Virus record (IMG/VR): IMGVR_UViG_3300032241_000853
Coordinates: 1 to 29,720 of that record
From: a virus
Length of the DNA: 29,720 nucleotides
Strand: one strand, 5' to 3'
Shown: in pieces, positions 19,539-27,560 of the stretch
Layout: each line of letters opens with the position of its first letter
Position numbering within the stretch: the stretch's first letter is position 1
The notes under the pieces: model-generated
Seen by the model: only the letters and a program-made list of their open reading frames with translations
Database searches by the model: none
Told to the model about the DNA's origin: nothing
Program-made: the position numbers and the translations under genes

Positions 19539-22301
19539 TTACTCGCAACTTGCACAAGTAAGAAGCTCTTTTGTCAATAATTGAGCTGCATTGAAGTTGT
19601 GTTGATAGTACAATGACTTCAATCCTAGGTCGTGTGCTTTTAGCATAAGTGCGTTCACATCCTTGGCTGTCTTACTGGAGTCTATGTATAGATTGAGAGA
19701 CTGACCTTGGTCTATATGCTTTTGCCTGTGTGAGGCTTGTAAGATTACTTCATCCTGGGATACCTCTTTACCTGTCAAGAATACCCTCTTTTGCTGATCA
19801 CTAAGGAAGTCAAGGTGTAGAACTGACCCATGATTCTTCTTGATTGAATCCCATACATCAGGTGTATTTTTACCTAATGATTCTAGCAATGCTTCTAGGT
19901 ACCTGTTCTTGATAACGAACTTACCTTTAGCCAAATCCTTGATGAAGTAGTTACTGTTCCAGCACTCAATGCTTTGAGATACCTGCCCTAATATAAATGC
20001 AGAGGATGTTGTAGGCGCAATAGCAATCAAAGTACTATTTCTTCTTCCGGTTCCTTTAGTGACTTCACATTCTCCAAACATCTGAGCTAACTTCTCAGAA
20101 GCTGCGTATGCCTGTTCCTTTATTGTCTTTTGGATTTGTATGTTCCAGTTACGAGCTTCTAAGCTTTCAAATGCAACCATCTTACTTTGTAAGAAAGAAT
20201 GGTACCCTAACCTACCTATACCTAATGCTCTGTGTCTCTTGGAGAAATTAACTGCCCGGTCAAAGAACTTGATATTAGATGCCTTCTCAATGAACTCAGT
20301 CATAGCTGCATCTAATAAGAAGGTTACTACCTCTACACAATCTGTATCTTTCCATTCCTCATAGTACAAGTCATTCAAAGATGATAAGTCACACACGAAT
20401 GATTCCTCGTCATTTGATGGTAGGAATATTTCAGAGCAATTAGAGGTTATGAATCCGTTACATACCCACAAATGTTCTTGTGAATCCACCGTAGTACAAT
20501 ACACATCCTCTTTTCCTACATATTCAATTGACGTTATCTTAAAAGATTTTTTTGTGTTGTTTCTGTAATCTCTATTATCTAATACAATACCTTTTCTAGA
20601 CAAGAATCCTGTATTTTTTTCTATTTCTAGGCAATCTGGCATATTTGATACATACAATCTCCAACAATCCTTTGTTTGATACATTTTATAACCACCCCTA
20701 CCGTCAGGTAGGCTATTTTCGCCAGAGAATCTCAAAATCTTTATTTTTGAATTTAAACCTAAATTGTTAAATACTAATTGGAGTTGTTCTAAAAAACTTT
20801 TATCTATGTCAGAATAAGCTAGTTGTATGTTACTGGAACTACCAACATAAACAGTTCCATCTGCCTCTAATAGGCCTTTTATGTAAGACCATTGAGTTTT
20901 CTCAGTACCTTTTAAAATCCAGTCTGGTACAACACCTTTCTTAAAATTTAAAGATTTATTTAATGTCTTTGAGGCTAGCCTTTTCTTTTTTACAGTAGAC
21001 TGATTAACAGTACAATCACTAAATACACTAGGTTTTCTTTCCCTAGATCCTATAATAGTACCTTCAGAATTTTTTATATCATATCTATTACAGTTATACT
21101 TATAGTGAATTTTAGAAAATTTCTTCTGTATATCTTCAAGTAGATCAAAATCATTTTCCCAAACATCTAACATAATTATGTCTTTGTACTGAGTGCCATC
21201 TGACTGATATAACCCTAATAGATAAGCTTCATCCTCCATTTCAATATCACCAAATAACCCTTTTTTAGTCTGTATACAGACCTTGTCTCCTACCACTAAT
21301 TCTTTACATTCTTTCATAATGTACGGTTTATGGTAGTCTTGGTAAATTTTTAATTTATGATAGTCTGTAATAGTATGTGACATGCCATTTTCTAAAGTGA
21401 CTTTATAGACATCCTTATTTTTTTCCACCAATTTCATAGGTGAGGCTTTCACAACTTTTTCGTTATCAAACAAAGTTAAAGCATCACCAAATTCGTACAG
21501 ATCTTGTACTTTAATTAAACCTTTTGATGTTACTGCTACATCAGACCCTACTACACAAAGGTTACTTGCCTTTATCAAATCCTTTCCTTTATATACTTCA
21601 GGAGTTGATTCTCCGTTGTTTGCATTGTCAGTAAAGAAAATGTATGGTAATCCAGTTTCAAATCTTTTTTGTATGACTTTAGCCCATATCTTTCTCTTTT
21701 GCTCATCACCACCCTTCATTTCATTTAACCAATTGGTCGGTACACATACTCCCCAGGTAAGGTGTTGTATTGTGTCCCCTTCACTACGGATGTTTAGCCA
21801 TTCTTCTATATCCTTGTGAAATATATCTATGTAGGCGGCCAAATAACCTCTTCTTGTTGACCCTTGAGAGATTACACCAGTACAAGTTTGGAATAGCTCT
21901 AAGAAAGATTTAGTACCGTTTGAAGTACCATTACCTTTTATCTCCGCTCCTCTAGGTCTTACATCACCCATGTAAAGACCGGTACCACCACCATGCTTAC
22001 TCATGGTACCTATCTCAGCCACTGTAGATAAGATGCCATCCATAGAATCCGGAGCCACTGATGAGAAGCAACTGATAGGTAGTCCTCTATCTGTACCAAA
22101 GTTTGACCATATAGGAGTAGACAAGCTTATCCACCCATTGGCTATATACTGTTGTACTTTAGTGCTGAATCCTTCTATGCCTAGAATCTCTTCAGCTCTA
22201 TCACCTATTACTTTTAATCTTTCTTCTACTGTTTGCCCTGGGAGTAGATACCCACCTTCTAAGAACTGTTGAGATGCTTCGTTAAGCCATTTAATTTCCA
22301 T
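19539..22301 (-). CDS. nrdA: Ribonucleotide reductase large subunit with intein
   Basis: A 920-residue precursor; removing residues 249-621 (intein) leaves 547 residues of class I RNR alpha, which reduces ribonucleotides to deoxyribonucleotides with NrdB. Active-site residues: C78 (LPISCF) and C637 (SFVCDLSSLN) for the redox pair; N247, C622 and E624 in the spliced NLCSEI (radical cysteine C622); RALGIGRLGYHSF; APTTSSAFILGQ; and the C-terminal CASC (C916, C919) that takes electrons from thioredoxin or glutaredoxin. It lacks the long N-terminal ATP-cone region of bacterial NrdA, so allosteric activity control is probably reduced. nrdB ends 1 base upstream; a terminator follows. Confidence 0.95.
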   Translation of the reverse strand: MEIKWLNEASQQFLEGGYLLPGQTVEERLKVIGDRAEEILGIEGFSTKVQQYIANGWISLSTPIWSNFGTDRGLPISCFSSVAPDSMDGILSTVAEIGTMSKHGGGTGLYMGDVRPRGAEIKGNGTSNGTKSFLELFQTCTGVISQGSTRRGYLAAYIDIFHKDIEEWLNIRSEGDTIQHLTWGVCVPTNWLNEMKGGDEQKRKIWAKVIQKRFETGLPYIFFTDNANNGESTPEVYKGKDLIKASNLCVVGSDVAVTSKGLIKVQDLYEFGDALTLFDNEKVVKASPMKLVEKNKDVYKVTLENGMSHTITDYHKLKIYQDYHKPYIMKECKELVVGDKVCIQTKKGLFGDIEMEDEAYLLGLYQSDGTQYKDIIMLDVWENDFDLLEDIQKKFSKIHYKYNCNRYDIKNSEGTIIGSRERKPSVFSDCTVNQSTVKKKRLASKTLNKSLNFKKGVVPDWILKGTEKTQWSYIKGLLEADGTVYVGSSSNIQLAYSDIDKSFLEQLQLVFNNLGLNSKIKILRFSGENSLPDGRGGYKMYQTKDCWRLYVSNMPDCLEIEKNTGFLSRKGIVLDNRDYRNNTKKSFKITSIEYVGKEDVYCTTVDSQEHLWVCNGFITSNCSEIFLPSNDEESFVCDLSSLNDLYYEEWKDTDCVEVVTFLLDAAMTEFIEKASNIKFFDRAVNFSKRHRALGIGRLGYHSFLQSKMVAFESLEARNWNIQIQKTIKEQAYAASEKLAQMFGECEVTKGTGRRNSTLIAIAPTTSSAFILGQVSQSIECWNSNYFIKDLAKGKFVIKNRYLEALLESLGKNTPDVWDSIKKNHGSVLHLDFLSDQQKRVFLTGKEVSQDEVILQASHRQKHIDQGQSLNLYIDSSKTAKDVNALMLKAHDLGLKSLYYQHNFNAAQLLTKELLTCASCE
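20439..21557 (-). mobile_element. Intein with LAGLIDADG endonuclease in NrdA
   Basis: Residues 249-621 of the precursor (373 residues). It starts with the nucleophile C249 (CVVGSDVAVTSKG, the usual block A) and includes a block B-like GMSHTITDYHKLK with the TxxH pattern in HTITDYHK. Two LAGLIDADG-like helices follow (YLLGLYQSDG near 360-369 and YIKGLLEADG near 473-482). It ends in EHLWVCNGFITSN with terminal asparagine N621 and +1 cysteine C622. Penultimate residue is serine instead of the usual histidine, a known tolerated variant. Splicing rejoins NL-CSEI. All essential splice residues are present, so it should be active. Confidence 0.92.
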
Positions 22302-22302
22302 A

Positions 22303-23298
22303 CTAAAATAAGTCGTTTGCTGTTATTGATTGGGATTTCTTGTTGTAATTCACTGGTGTTTTGTGGAAGAAGTCTGTGTGAACCTCTGATGTGGACTCTA
22401 CGTTAAACCACTCTAGGTTATTGAGAATGTCTTGATTTGTTTCAAAAAGTTGTTTGCAGTTTATCAATTTCATTGATTGGTTAAACCGGTCTTTTATAAA
22501 CTCAATTACATGAGACTTAGGTAGGAAGGCTAATTCGCCATCTTCAAATATCCAATCAATAATTTTTATTTCTGCATCATAGGCTTTCTTACATGCTCTT
22601 TCAATCTTTACATAGAACTCTTCATTAAACCATTCTGGCTGTTCTTGTTGGATGAGATTGATAAGATAACTGCCAAACAATGCATGAAGAGTTTCTTCAC
22701 GTTGAGTTGCCTGGATTACATTGTCAACTCCTTTCAGTAAATTCCTCTCTTTGTTAAATGACTTAACTATAAGAAATTGACTGAATAGAGATACATTCTC
22801 AATGAAAAGACTGAACAGAGCTAGAGTTAAAGTGTAAAACTCTTTGTTGTCTGATCCTGCATTCTTCAAATATTTACTGAGGTAGTCTACTCTACCTTGT
22901 ATGCAAGGTTCTTGTAAAGCTTCTGTGAACTCATCATTGAATCCTAGTATTTCTAACAGATGTGCGTAGGCAAAACTATGCCTCACTTCGCTCTCTCCGA
23001 AAGTCATCCCTACAGCATTGAACTCTGGTTTAGGGAAGTGTTTGTACAAATCTCCCCAAAATGTCTTTACATTTACTTCTATCTGTGCAATAGCTAGTAA
23101 TGAATTCTTAATTACATTTTGTTCATACTTCTCGAGCTTAGTATGGAAGTCATCAACGTCTGAGCTATAATTGAACTCTGTGTGCAACCAGTAACTGTGT
23201 GTGATAGCATCTACATACTTTATCACATCTGGGTATTCAAAGGGCTTGAATGCCACCCTCTTTTTAAAAATTGACTTTTTGTTGTCTTGTTCTGACAT
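22303..23298 (-). CDS. nrdB: Ribonucleotide reductase small subunit
   Basis: A 331-residue class I RNR beta subunit, the radical generator for NrdA. Ligand motifs: E104-V-R-H107 followed by Y111 at H+4 (the E-x2-H-x3-Y of radical-tyrosine types), E167 (IENVSLF) and E202-T-L-H205 (EETLH). E74 (LLAIAQIE) is the likely first metal ligand, but this is less sure. The C-terminus ends ITANDLF, as in the tail that docks on NrdA. Length is within the family range. A tyrosine at position 111 suggests a di-iron tyrosyl radical (class Ia-like) rather than a Phe/Mn-Fe type. Precedes nrdA with a 1-base gap. Confidence 0.93.
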   Translation of the reverse strand: MSEQDNKKSIFKKRVAFKPFEYPDVIKYVDAITHSYWLHTEFNYSSDVDDFHTKLEKYEQNVIKNSLLAIAQIEVNVKTFWGDLYKHFPKPEFNAVGMTFGESEVRHSFAYAHLLEILGFNDEFTEALQEPCIQGRVDYLSKYLKNAGSDNKEFYTLTLALFSLFIENVSLFSQFLIVKSFNKERNLLKGVDNVIQATQREETLHALFGSYLINLIQQEQPEWFNEEFYVKIERACKKAYDAEIKIIDWIFEDGELAFLPKSHVIEFIKDRFNQSMKLINCKQLFETNQDILNNLEWFNVESTSEVHTDFFHKTPVNYNKKSQSITANDLF

Positions 23299-23322
23299 AC
23301 GTTATTTCTTTTAATGTTAGGA

Positions 23323-23378
23323 CCTCGATATTGAGGGGAGTAAATAAATAGCGAAACTTTGAGATTCAAACTTTGAAT
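23323..23378 (-). promoter_or_regulatory. nrdB upstream region with repeats
   Basis: The 82-base gap between helicase and nrdB has two direct copies of AAACTTTGA (23354-23362 and 23368-23376), of which the second lies in the perfect palindrome-like ATTCAAA-C-TTTGAAT (23364-23378), and a 4-bp hairpin CCTC/GAGG (23323-23336). No clear TTTG-N20-TAnnTTTG promoter. It may be an operator for nrdBA, or chance. Confidence 0.35.
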
Positions 23379-23380
23379 AT

Positions 23381-24694
23381 TTACTCTAGTTTCCTAAACC
23401 TCTGAATCATTCTCTCTTTTGTATCAGGTTTGGTCAAATCAACTTTAGACTCCCCATCATACTCTTCTGTATCTATTACTATATGACCATTCTTTCTATC
23501 AAATGAAGATTGGTATGCTACATCATCATCACCATATCTATTACCCATCATATAAAATACATTGGTCTTTTTGGATACTGTGAAGATTATATCTGCAATC
23601 ATGAACTTCTCATAGGTGCCGGCCAAGTGTTGTCCTTTGATTATATCTAATCCTTCTGCAGATCTATTAGCCTGTGCAGGAGATATGATAGGTACATTCA
23701 GAACCTTGGCCAATCCTTTAGCTTCTGTGAATACATCTGATGCATCTTCATTCTTATCCTTACGATTCTTGGTGTTACCTAACTTCTCTAGGTAGTCTAT
23801 GATAATCAAATCAGGTACAAAGTCCTCCTGGAGTCTCATCTTTCTTAAATGGTTCTCTATGTGAGACAGGTTAGTACGCCCAGGTGGGAATTCAAATATA
23901 CGAATGTGACCTTTTAAGTCCTCAACACTTTTAGCTACAGATGCTTTGTTATGCTTCAATTCGGATACGTGTATACCTGTGAAATAAGCATCGTATCTTT
24001 TACCTACATAATCTGCAGAAAGCTCTAGGCTATAATGCATAACATTCAGACCTAGCTTAGCTGCATACCCTCCACACGCTGTACATATCCAAGATTTACC
24101 TCCCTTTGGGCCTGATACCGGTACTACTAAATCCCCTCCACCCATTCCACCATCTGTTAGCTTTGTCCAGGTAGGCCATGGGAAAGGTACAGGTTTACGA
24201 TTATCCTCTTTGTATCTAGACTCTACATCCTTCTCATAGATATGTACTTCATCTTTAGGTTTACCGGCTGCAACCGACTTAGTTACCAGAGTTGCGATAT
24301 CCTCTGTGTCAGAACCACCATCTAGCATATCTACGCTATCTAGTAGTGCTGATTTAACCTTTTGAATAGCACAGAATTTATGGAACTCATCTTGAGTCCA
24401 GTCTATATCATCGTGCTCACACTCATAAGACTTCTTCAACTCTTCTTTTATTGCTATACCCAATACCTTATCGGTTAGTTTCTTTATCTCTGTGGCAAAG
24501 AACTCCATGGTTGGATAGGTATTGTACTGACGGAAATAAACAATTGTTTTGTCTATTATCCATCTTTGAGGGGCAGACTCAAAATGTTCTGAGTCTATAA
24601 TGTCAGACACGTCTTGTAAAAACTTCTTAGAAGTAATTAAACTGTAGAGGACCTTAATACGGAAACTATATCCGTATAAGGACAAATTTTTCAT
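23381..24694 (-). CDS. dnaB: DnaB-type replicative helicase
   Basis: A 437-residue hexameric RecA-fold helicase that would unwind DNA at the fork (T4 gp41/DnaB family). From an ATG at 24694 (I prefer this to the TTG at 24700) the chain has an N-terminal helical domain (about 1-150), then the motor: Walker A GPKGGKS (about 195-201), Walker B LIIIDYLEKL, motif H3 with SPAQANRSAE (glutamine sensor) and an arginine-rich C-terminal end (NRYGDDD, DTKERMIQRFRKLE). No primase domain is fused and no obvious primase gene is in the window. The gap of 53 bases to the kinase shows no clear promoter. Confidence 0.9.
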   Translation of the reverse strand: MKNLSLYGYSFRIKVLYSLITSKKFLQDVSDIIDSEHFESAPQRWIIDKTIVYFRQYNTYPTMEFFATEIKKLTDKVLGIAIKEELKKSYECEHDDIDWTQDEFHKFCAIQKVKSALLDSVDMLDGGSDTEDIATLVTKSVAAGKPKDEVHIYEKDVESRYKEDNRKPVPFPWPTWTKLTDGGMGGGDLVVPVSGPKGGKSWICTACGGYAAKLGLNVMHYSLELSADYVGKRYDAYFTGIHVSELKHNKASVAKSVEDLKGHIRIFEFPPGRTNLSHIENHLRKMRLQEDFVPDLIIIDYLEKLGNTKNRKDKNEDASDVFTEAKGLAKVLNVPIISPAQANRSAEGLDIIKGQHLAGTYEKFMIADIIFTVSKKTNVFYMMGNRYGDDDVAYQSSFDRKNGHIVIDTEEYDGESKVDLTKPDTKERMIQRFRKLE

Positions 24695-24747
24695 TGTCAA
24701 TGTACATAAATTTTAAAGTTATAAATACTAGAACTGAATGTGTAATG

Positions 24748-25455
24748 CTACAGAATACCCTCCTGCTCTAAGATAGCTCTTACCTTTCCAATAAGATCTT
24801 CAATAGTCCCATCATTAATAATGACATGATCCCAATCTGTAATATGGTCTAGACTAGTCTCAGATGAATGACTGTCTGTTGATACTAAGGATGGCCTTAC
24901 TATCTTAATACATATTCCATTTCGATCTTTAATAGCTTGGAGTTCATTTTCAAAACGAGTGTCACTGACTACCCATTTACTAGGATTGTATTTAGACATT
25001 TTAGGGGATTTGTATTCTGCCATGAGGGCATTTATCCAAGCATCTGTATGCAGTCCCATCCTTATTGCATCGGTGCCTAGCAACTGCAAAAACTGCCTTC
25101 CAGAAGTAGGTATACTGATATGCTCAATGTGTTGATCCCAGTAATCGGGTAGTATACTTTCCTTAAACTCTTTGGTGTACAGATACTGTTCATCCATACC
25201 TAGCAAGATAGATGCTACCTTTCTTAGAGGTCCAGCCCATTTTTTAATTTGATAATCTGATTCATACCAAAGTGTATAGTCATTATACCTGTTCTTACCA
25301 TAAGTAGAAAACTCTTCAAAAGTCCTATAGTGATTACCATCTACACTAGAACATTCACTAGTTAAATACTGAATGATACTAGCTACTAAATCTTTCCCAC
25401 TACTTGCCTTAGCCGTAAGGGATATTAAGTTGTTATTCTTCATACTATTCATCAT
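24748..25455 (-). CDS. Deoxynucleoside monophosphate kinase
   Basis: A 235-residue P-loop kinase of the T4 gene 1 type, phosphorylating dNMPs (in T4 dTMP, dGMP and hydroxymethyl-dCMP) to dNDPs. Visible: P-loop SLTAKASSGKDL (13-24), GRQFLQLLGTDAIR with HTDAWINAL (nucleotide site), VVSDTRFENELQAI (Walker-B-like segment with acidic residue) and HSSETSLD. Length and motif order match the family. Start ATG at 25455; a second in-frame ATG lies at codon 2 and another at codon 5 (MMNSMKNN), so the exact N-terminus is uncertain. Overlaps the RNA ligase by 11 bases. Confidence 0.85.
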   Translation of the reverse strand: MMNSMKNNNLISLTAKASSGKDLVASIIQYLTSECSSVDGNHYRTFEEFSTYGKNRYNDYTLWYESDYQIKKWAGPLRKVASILLGMDEQYLYTKEFKESILPDYWDQHIEHISIPTSGRQFLQLLGTDAIRMGLHTDAWINALMAEYKSPKMSKYNPSKWVVSDTRFENELQAIKDRNGICIKIVRPSLVSTDSHSSETSLDHITDWDHVIINDGTIEDLIGKVRAILEQEGIL

Positions 25456-26506
25456 TTTTTAACAAAAACTTGTTACTGATCACTTTAAAGCTTAGGTTGT
25501 CTTCTACACACCTCAGTACTACACCTTCTCTTTCTGTACTACTATTTAACTTTGACTTACCTTCTGCATATTTAAGTAGCTCTGGTAAAGTATGATTCAA
25601 CTCAAATTGACCTAAGAGAGGGCAGCAAGGTATGTTATATTGAGTACATATTTGATAAAACGTATCCTGTGTAAGACGTTTGCCATTTATTTGTATGTTA
25701 AACAGCCTTATTTCATTTTGAGTTAGTCTATATTTATTCCCTTGAGGTTTTCCTATATACTCCCCTTGTACAACTACGTTGTTAGTGTTAAAGTGCTTAG
25801 CAAGTAAGTCTATATACTGCTTAAAGTTTGTATCTACAAATACACGATACCATTCATTGTCAGTATTGAATAATTCAAATCTCCTACTACATAAACGATA
25901 TTTACTCTTATTCCATTTCTTCTCATGAATTATGGTGATGCTACTACCATCTAACTTCTCAGCAGCCACAAACATTTTACCTTTATAAGTGTCTAATACT
26001 CTGGGTATATTTTGTATACGCTCTTCGTCTGTGATAGATACCACATCTTTAGGAAAACCATTTCTGTTGACAACCTTAGCCCACGGAAAAAGCTTAACCA
26101 ATACGTTATATTTTAGCTTATACCACAGCTTTTTATACCATACCTTTGGCATTTTAGGCCTAGACTCTGACACTTCCTTATCTTTTGAGTACTTTTTGAT
26201 ACCTAATACTTCTGTAAGATCATCTCCTTCTTTCCATTTACCTTCAGGAAGGGGGACTATTAACCCTTGGCTAATTTGACCACGGAGTTTTATACTTCGA
26301 ACTCTAAAATTTCTTGGTCTTAAGAATTCGAACTCTTCTTTCTCTGGGGTTACAGTGTCAATTTGAATGTAACTCACTAGTTGCCCTACTTGGAATTCGT
26401 CTTTCTTGACTACTATATTCCAACCAAGTAATTGGGCTGTAACAATTGAATCTGCCCCTTCTATAGGAGTCAGTGCTGTTACCCTTTCTACGGACGCTAA
26501 CTTCAT
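25445..26506 (-). CDS. RNA ligase, DRB0094/Rnl5 family
   Basis: A 353-residue nucleotidyltransferase-type ligase. An N-terminal OB-like domain (about 1-105) precedes the adenylation domain, the order seen in Deinococcus Rnl (DraRnl). Motif I is EKLDGSS with K184 for AMP attachment; motif III region LCSRRFELF; motif IIIa GEYIGK; motif IV EGVVLR (about 329-334); motif V FKVISNKF. Members of this family seal 3'-OH/5'-phosphate nicks in RNA, so it may repair RNA broken during host defence or stress. No companion end-healing enzyme (T4-type Pnkp) is in the window. A promoter-like site lies in the preceding gene (26588-26618). Confidence 0.9.
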   Translation of the reverse strand: MKLASVERVTALTPIEGADSIVTAQLLGWNIVVKKDEFQVGQLVSYIQIDTVTPEKEEFEFLRPRNFRVRSIKLRGQISQGLIVPLPEGKWKEGDDLTEVLGIKKYSKDKEVSESRPKMPKVWYKKLWYKLKYNVLVKLFPWAKVVNRNGFPKDVVSITDEERIQNIPRVLDTYKGKMFVAAEKLDGSSITIIHEKKWNKSKYRLCSRRFELFNTDNEWYRVFVDTNFKQYIDLLAKHFNTNNVVVQGEYIGKPQGNKYRLTQNEIRLFNIQINGKRLTQDTFYQICTQYNIPCCPLLGQFELNHTLPELLKYAEGKSKLNSSTEREGVVLRCVEDNLSFKVISNKFLLKNDE

Positions 26507-26512
26507 AAATCT

Positions 26513-27550
26513 CTATTTTATATTGTCAAAAATTGTTAACCACTTGCCTATGTTAGGGATGGTATCATATAATCTATCCTCTGAGTGCAAATATAGGAAG
26601 CCTTTCTTATCAAACAAATTTATTTTTGATTCAAACTCTGAAATAACTTCCTCCTTATCTTCATCACTTACGTTTACATCGTGTAAATCCATGATTTTAA
26701 ACATAGTCTCAAGAGTAGACTTGCAGTAGAGTACCCTATCGTATAAAACTGAATTAGAAGGCTTATCCTGGCACGTTTGGTATATCCCCTGTAAAGTTAC
26801 CTTCTTAGAGGTAGAAAGTGCCGGAAACAGCTTAGGAATGGTCTTTTCACCTAATCCATTGATACCTGATAGATTATCGGATGTATCACCATTCAAACTC
26901 TTGAATACAGAGAAGTTAACTGGGTGTATGTTATACTTGGCTAATACCTCCCGCTCAGTGATGAATAGTTTTTCCTTCGGCTTGTAGACTGTCACCTTAT
27001 CTGTTACCAACTGATAAAAGTCCTGGTCTGTGCTCATTATGTAAGTGTGAGTATCAGGTTTATCTTCCAGATACTTTACTAGTATGGCTGCGACGTCATC
27101 CATCTCTAAGTTTGACTTCACAATCATAGTGATAGGTAGGCAATTAAGGTAGTCAACTAACCTAAGTAGTTGAGCTTGTTTGCTATCTTCCTCCTCTGAT
27201 TTAGATTCAAATATCCCTTTCTTTACTATGGAAGTATTGTCCCTGTTAGATTTATAATCTCTACATAGGTACTTCCTAGATTGGGATCCTTTCTCCCCAT
27301 CCCAGGCTATGATGATTTTAGTTGGCCTAATCTCCCGAACAGCAGACCCCAGGCTCTGTAAGAAGCCTGTGAGTCCTGATACGTGATGACCAATGCTGTT
27401 GAATTTGTTACCTTTTGAACTGAAGCTTCGAATGAAGCAATTCATACCATCAACTAAAAGTACCCGGTTCTTAGCAGAAAGGTGTAATGGTTGAGGTTCT
27501 TCGGTGTCAATTTTATCGAAAAGAGATAATAACCTAGATGATTTGTTCAT
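26513..27550 (-). CDS. 5'-3' exonuclease / flap endonuclease (T4 RNase H-like)
   Basis: A 345-residue PIN/FEN-type nuclease that removes RNA primers or flaps, supplying the activity missing from the family A polymerase. Acidic ligands are all visible: VLLVDGMNCF (D34), IIAWDGEKG (D84), LEMDDVAA (E149, D151, D152), STDQDF (D175, D177) and LNGDTSDN (D222, D225), followed by the helix-hairpin-helix-like INGLGEKT. The order and spacing match T4 RNase H and bacterial PolI 5' nuclease. Its promoter (27574-27605) lies within the end of the upstream homing-endonuclease frame. Confidence 0.92.
   Translation of the reverse strand: MNKSSRLLSLFDKIDTEEPQPLHLSAKNRVLLVDGMNCFIRSFSSKGNKFNSIGHHVSGLTGFLQSLGSAVREIRPTKIIIAWDGEKGSQSRKYLCRDYKSNRDNTSIVKKGIFESKSEEEDSKQAQLLRLVDYLNCLPITMIVKSNLEMDDVAAILVKYLEDKPDTHTYIMSTDQDFYQLVTDKVTVYKPKEKLFITEREVLAKYNIHPVNFSVFKSLNGDTSDNLSGINGLGEKTIPKLFPALSTSKKVTLQGIYQTCQDKPSNSVLYDRVLYCKSTLETMFKIMDLHDVNVSDEDKEEVISEFESKINLFDKKGFLYLHSEDRLYDTIPNIGKWLTIFDNIK
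26588..26618 (-). promoter_or_regulatory. Promoter-like site inside the exonuclease gene
   Basis: Minus-strand TTTG (26615-26618), 19 bases, then TATATTTG (26588-26595), which is the same -7 as at 19438. It lies in coding sequence, about 80 bases before the RNA-ligase ATG, and could give that gene extra transcription. Could be chance because it is in a gene. Confidence 0.4.
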
Positions 27551-27560
27551 AATTGTTTGT

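Noticed and set aside
24695-24700. TTG start of the helicase gene
   Set aside because: An ATG two codons later gives a normal start; nothing in those two codons is conserved by motif.
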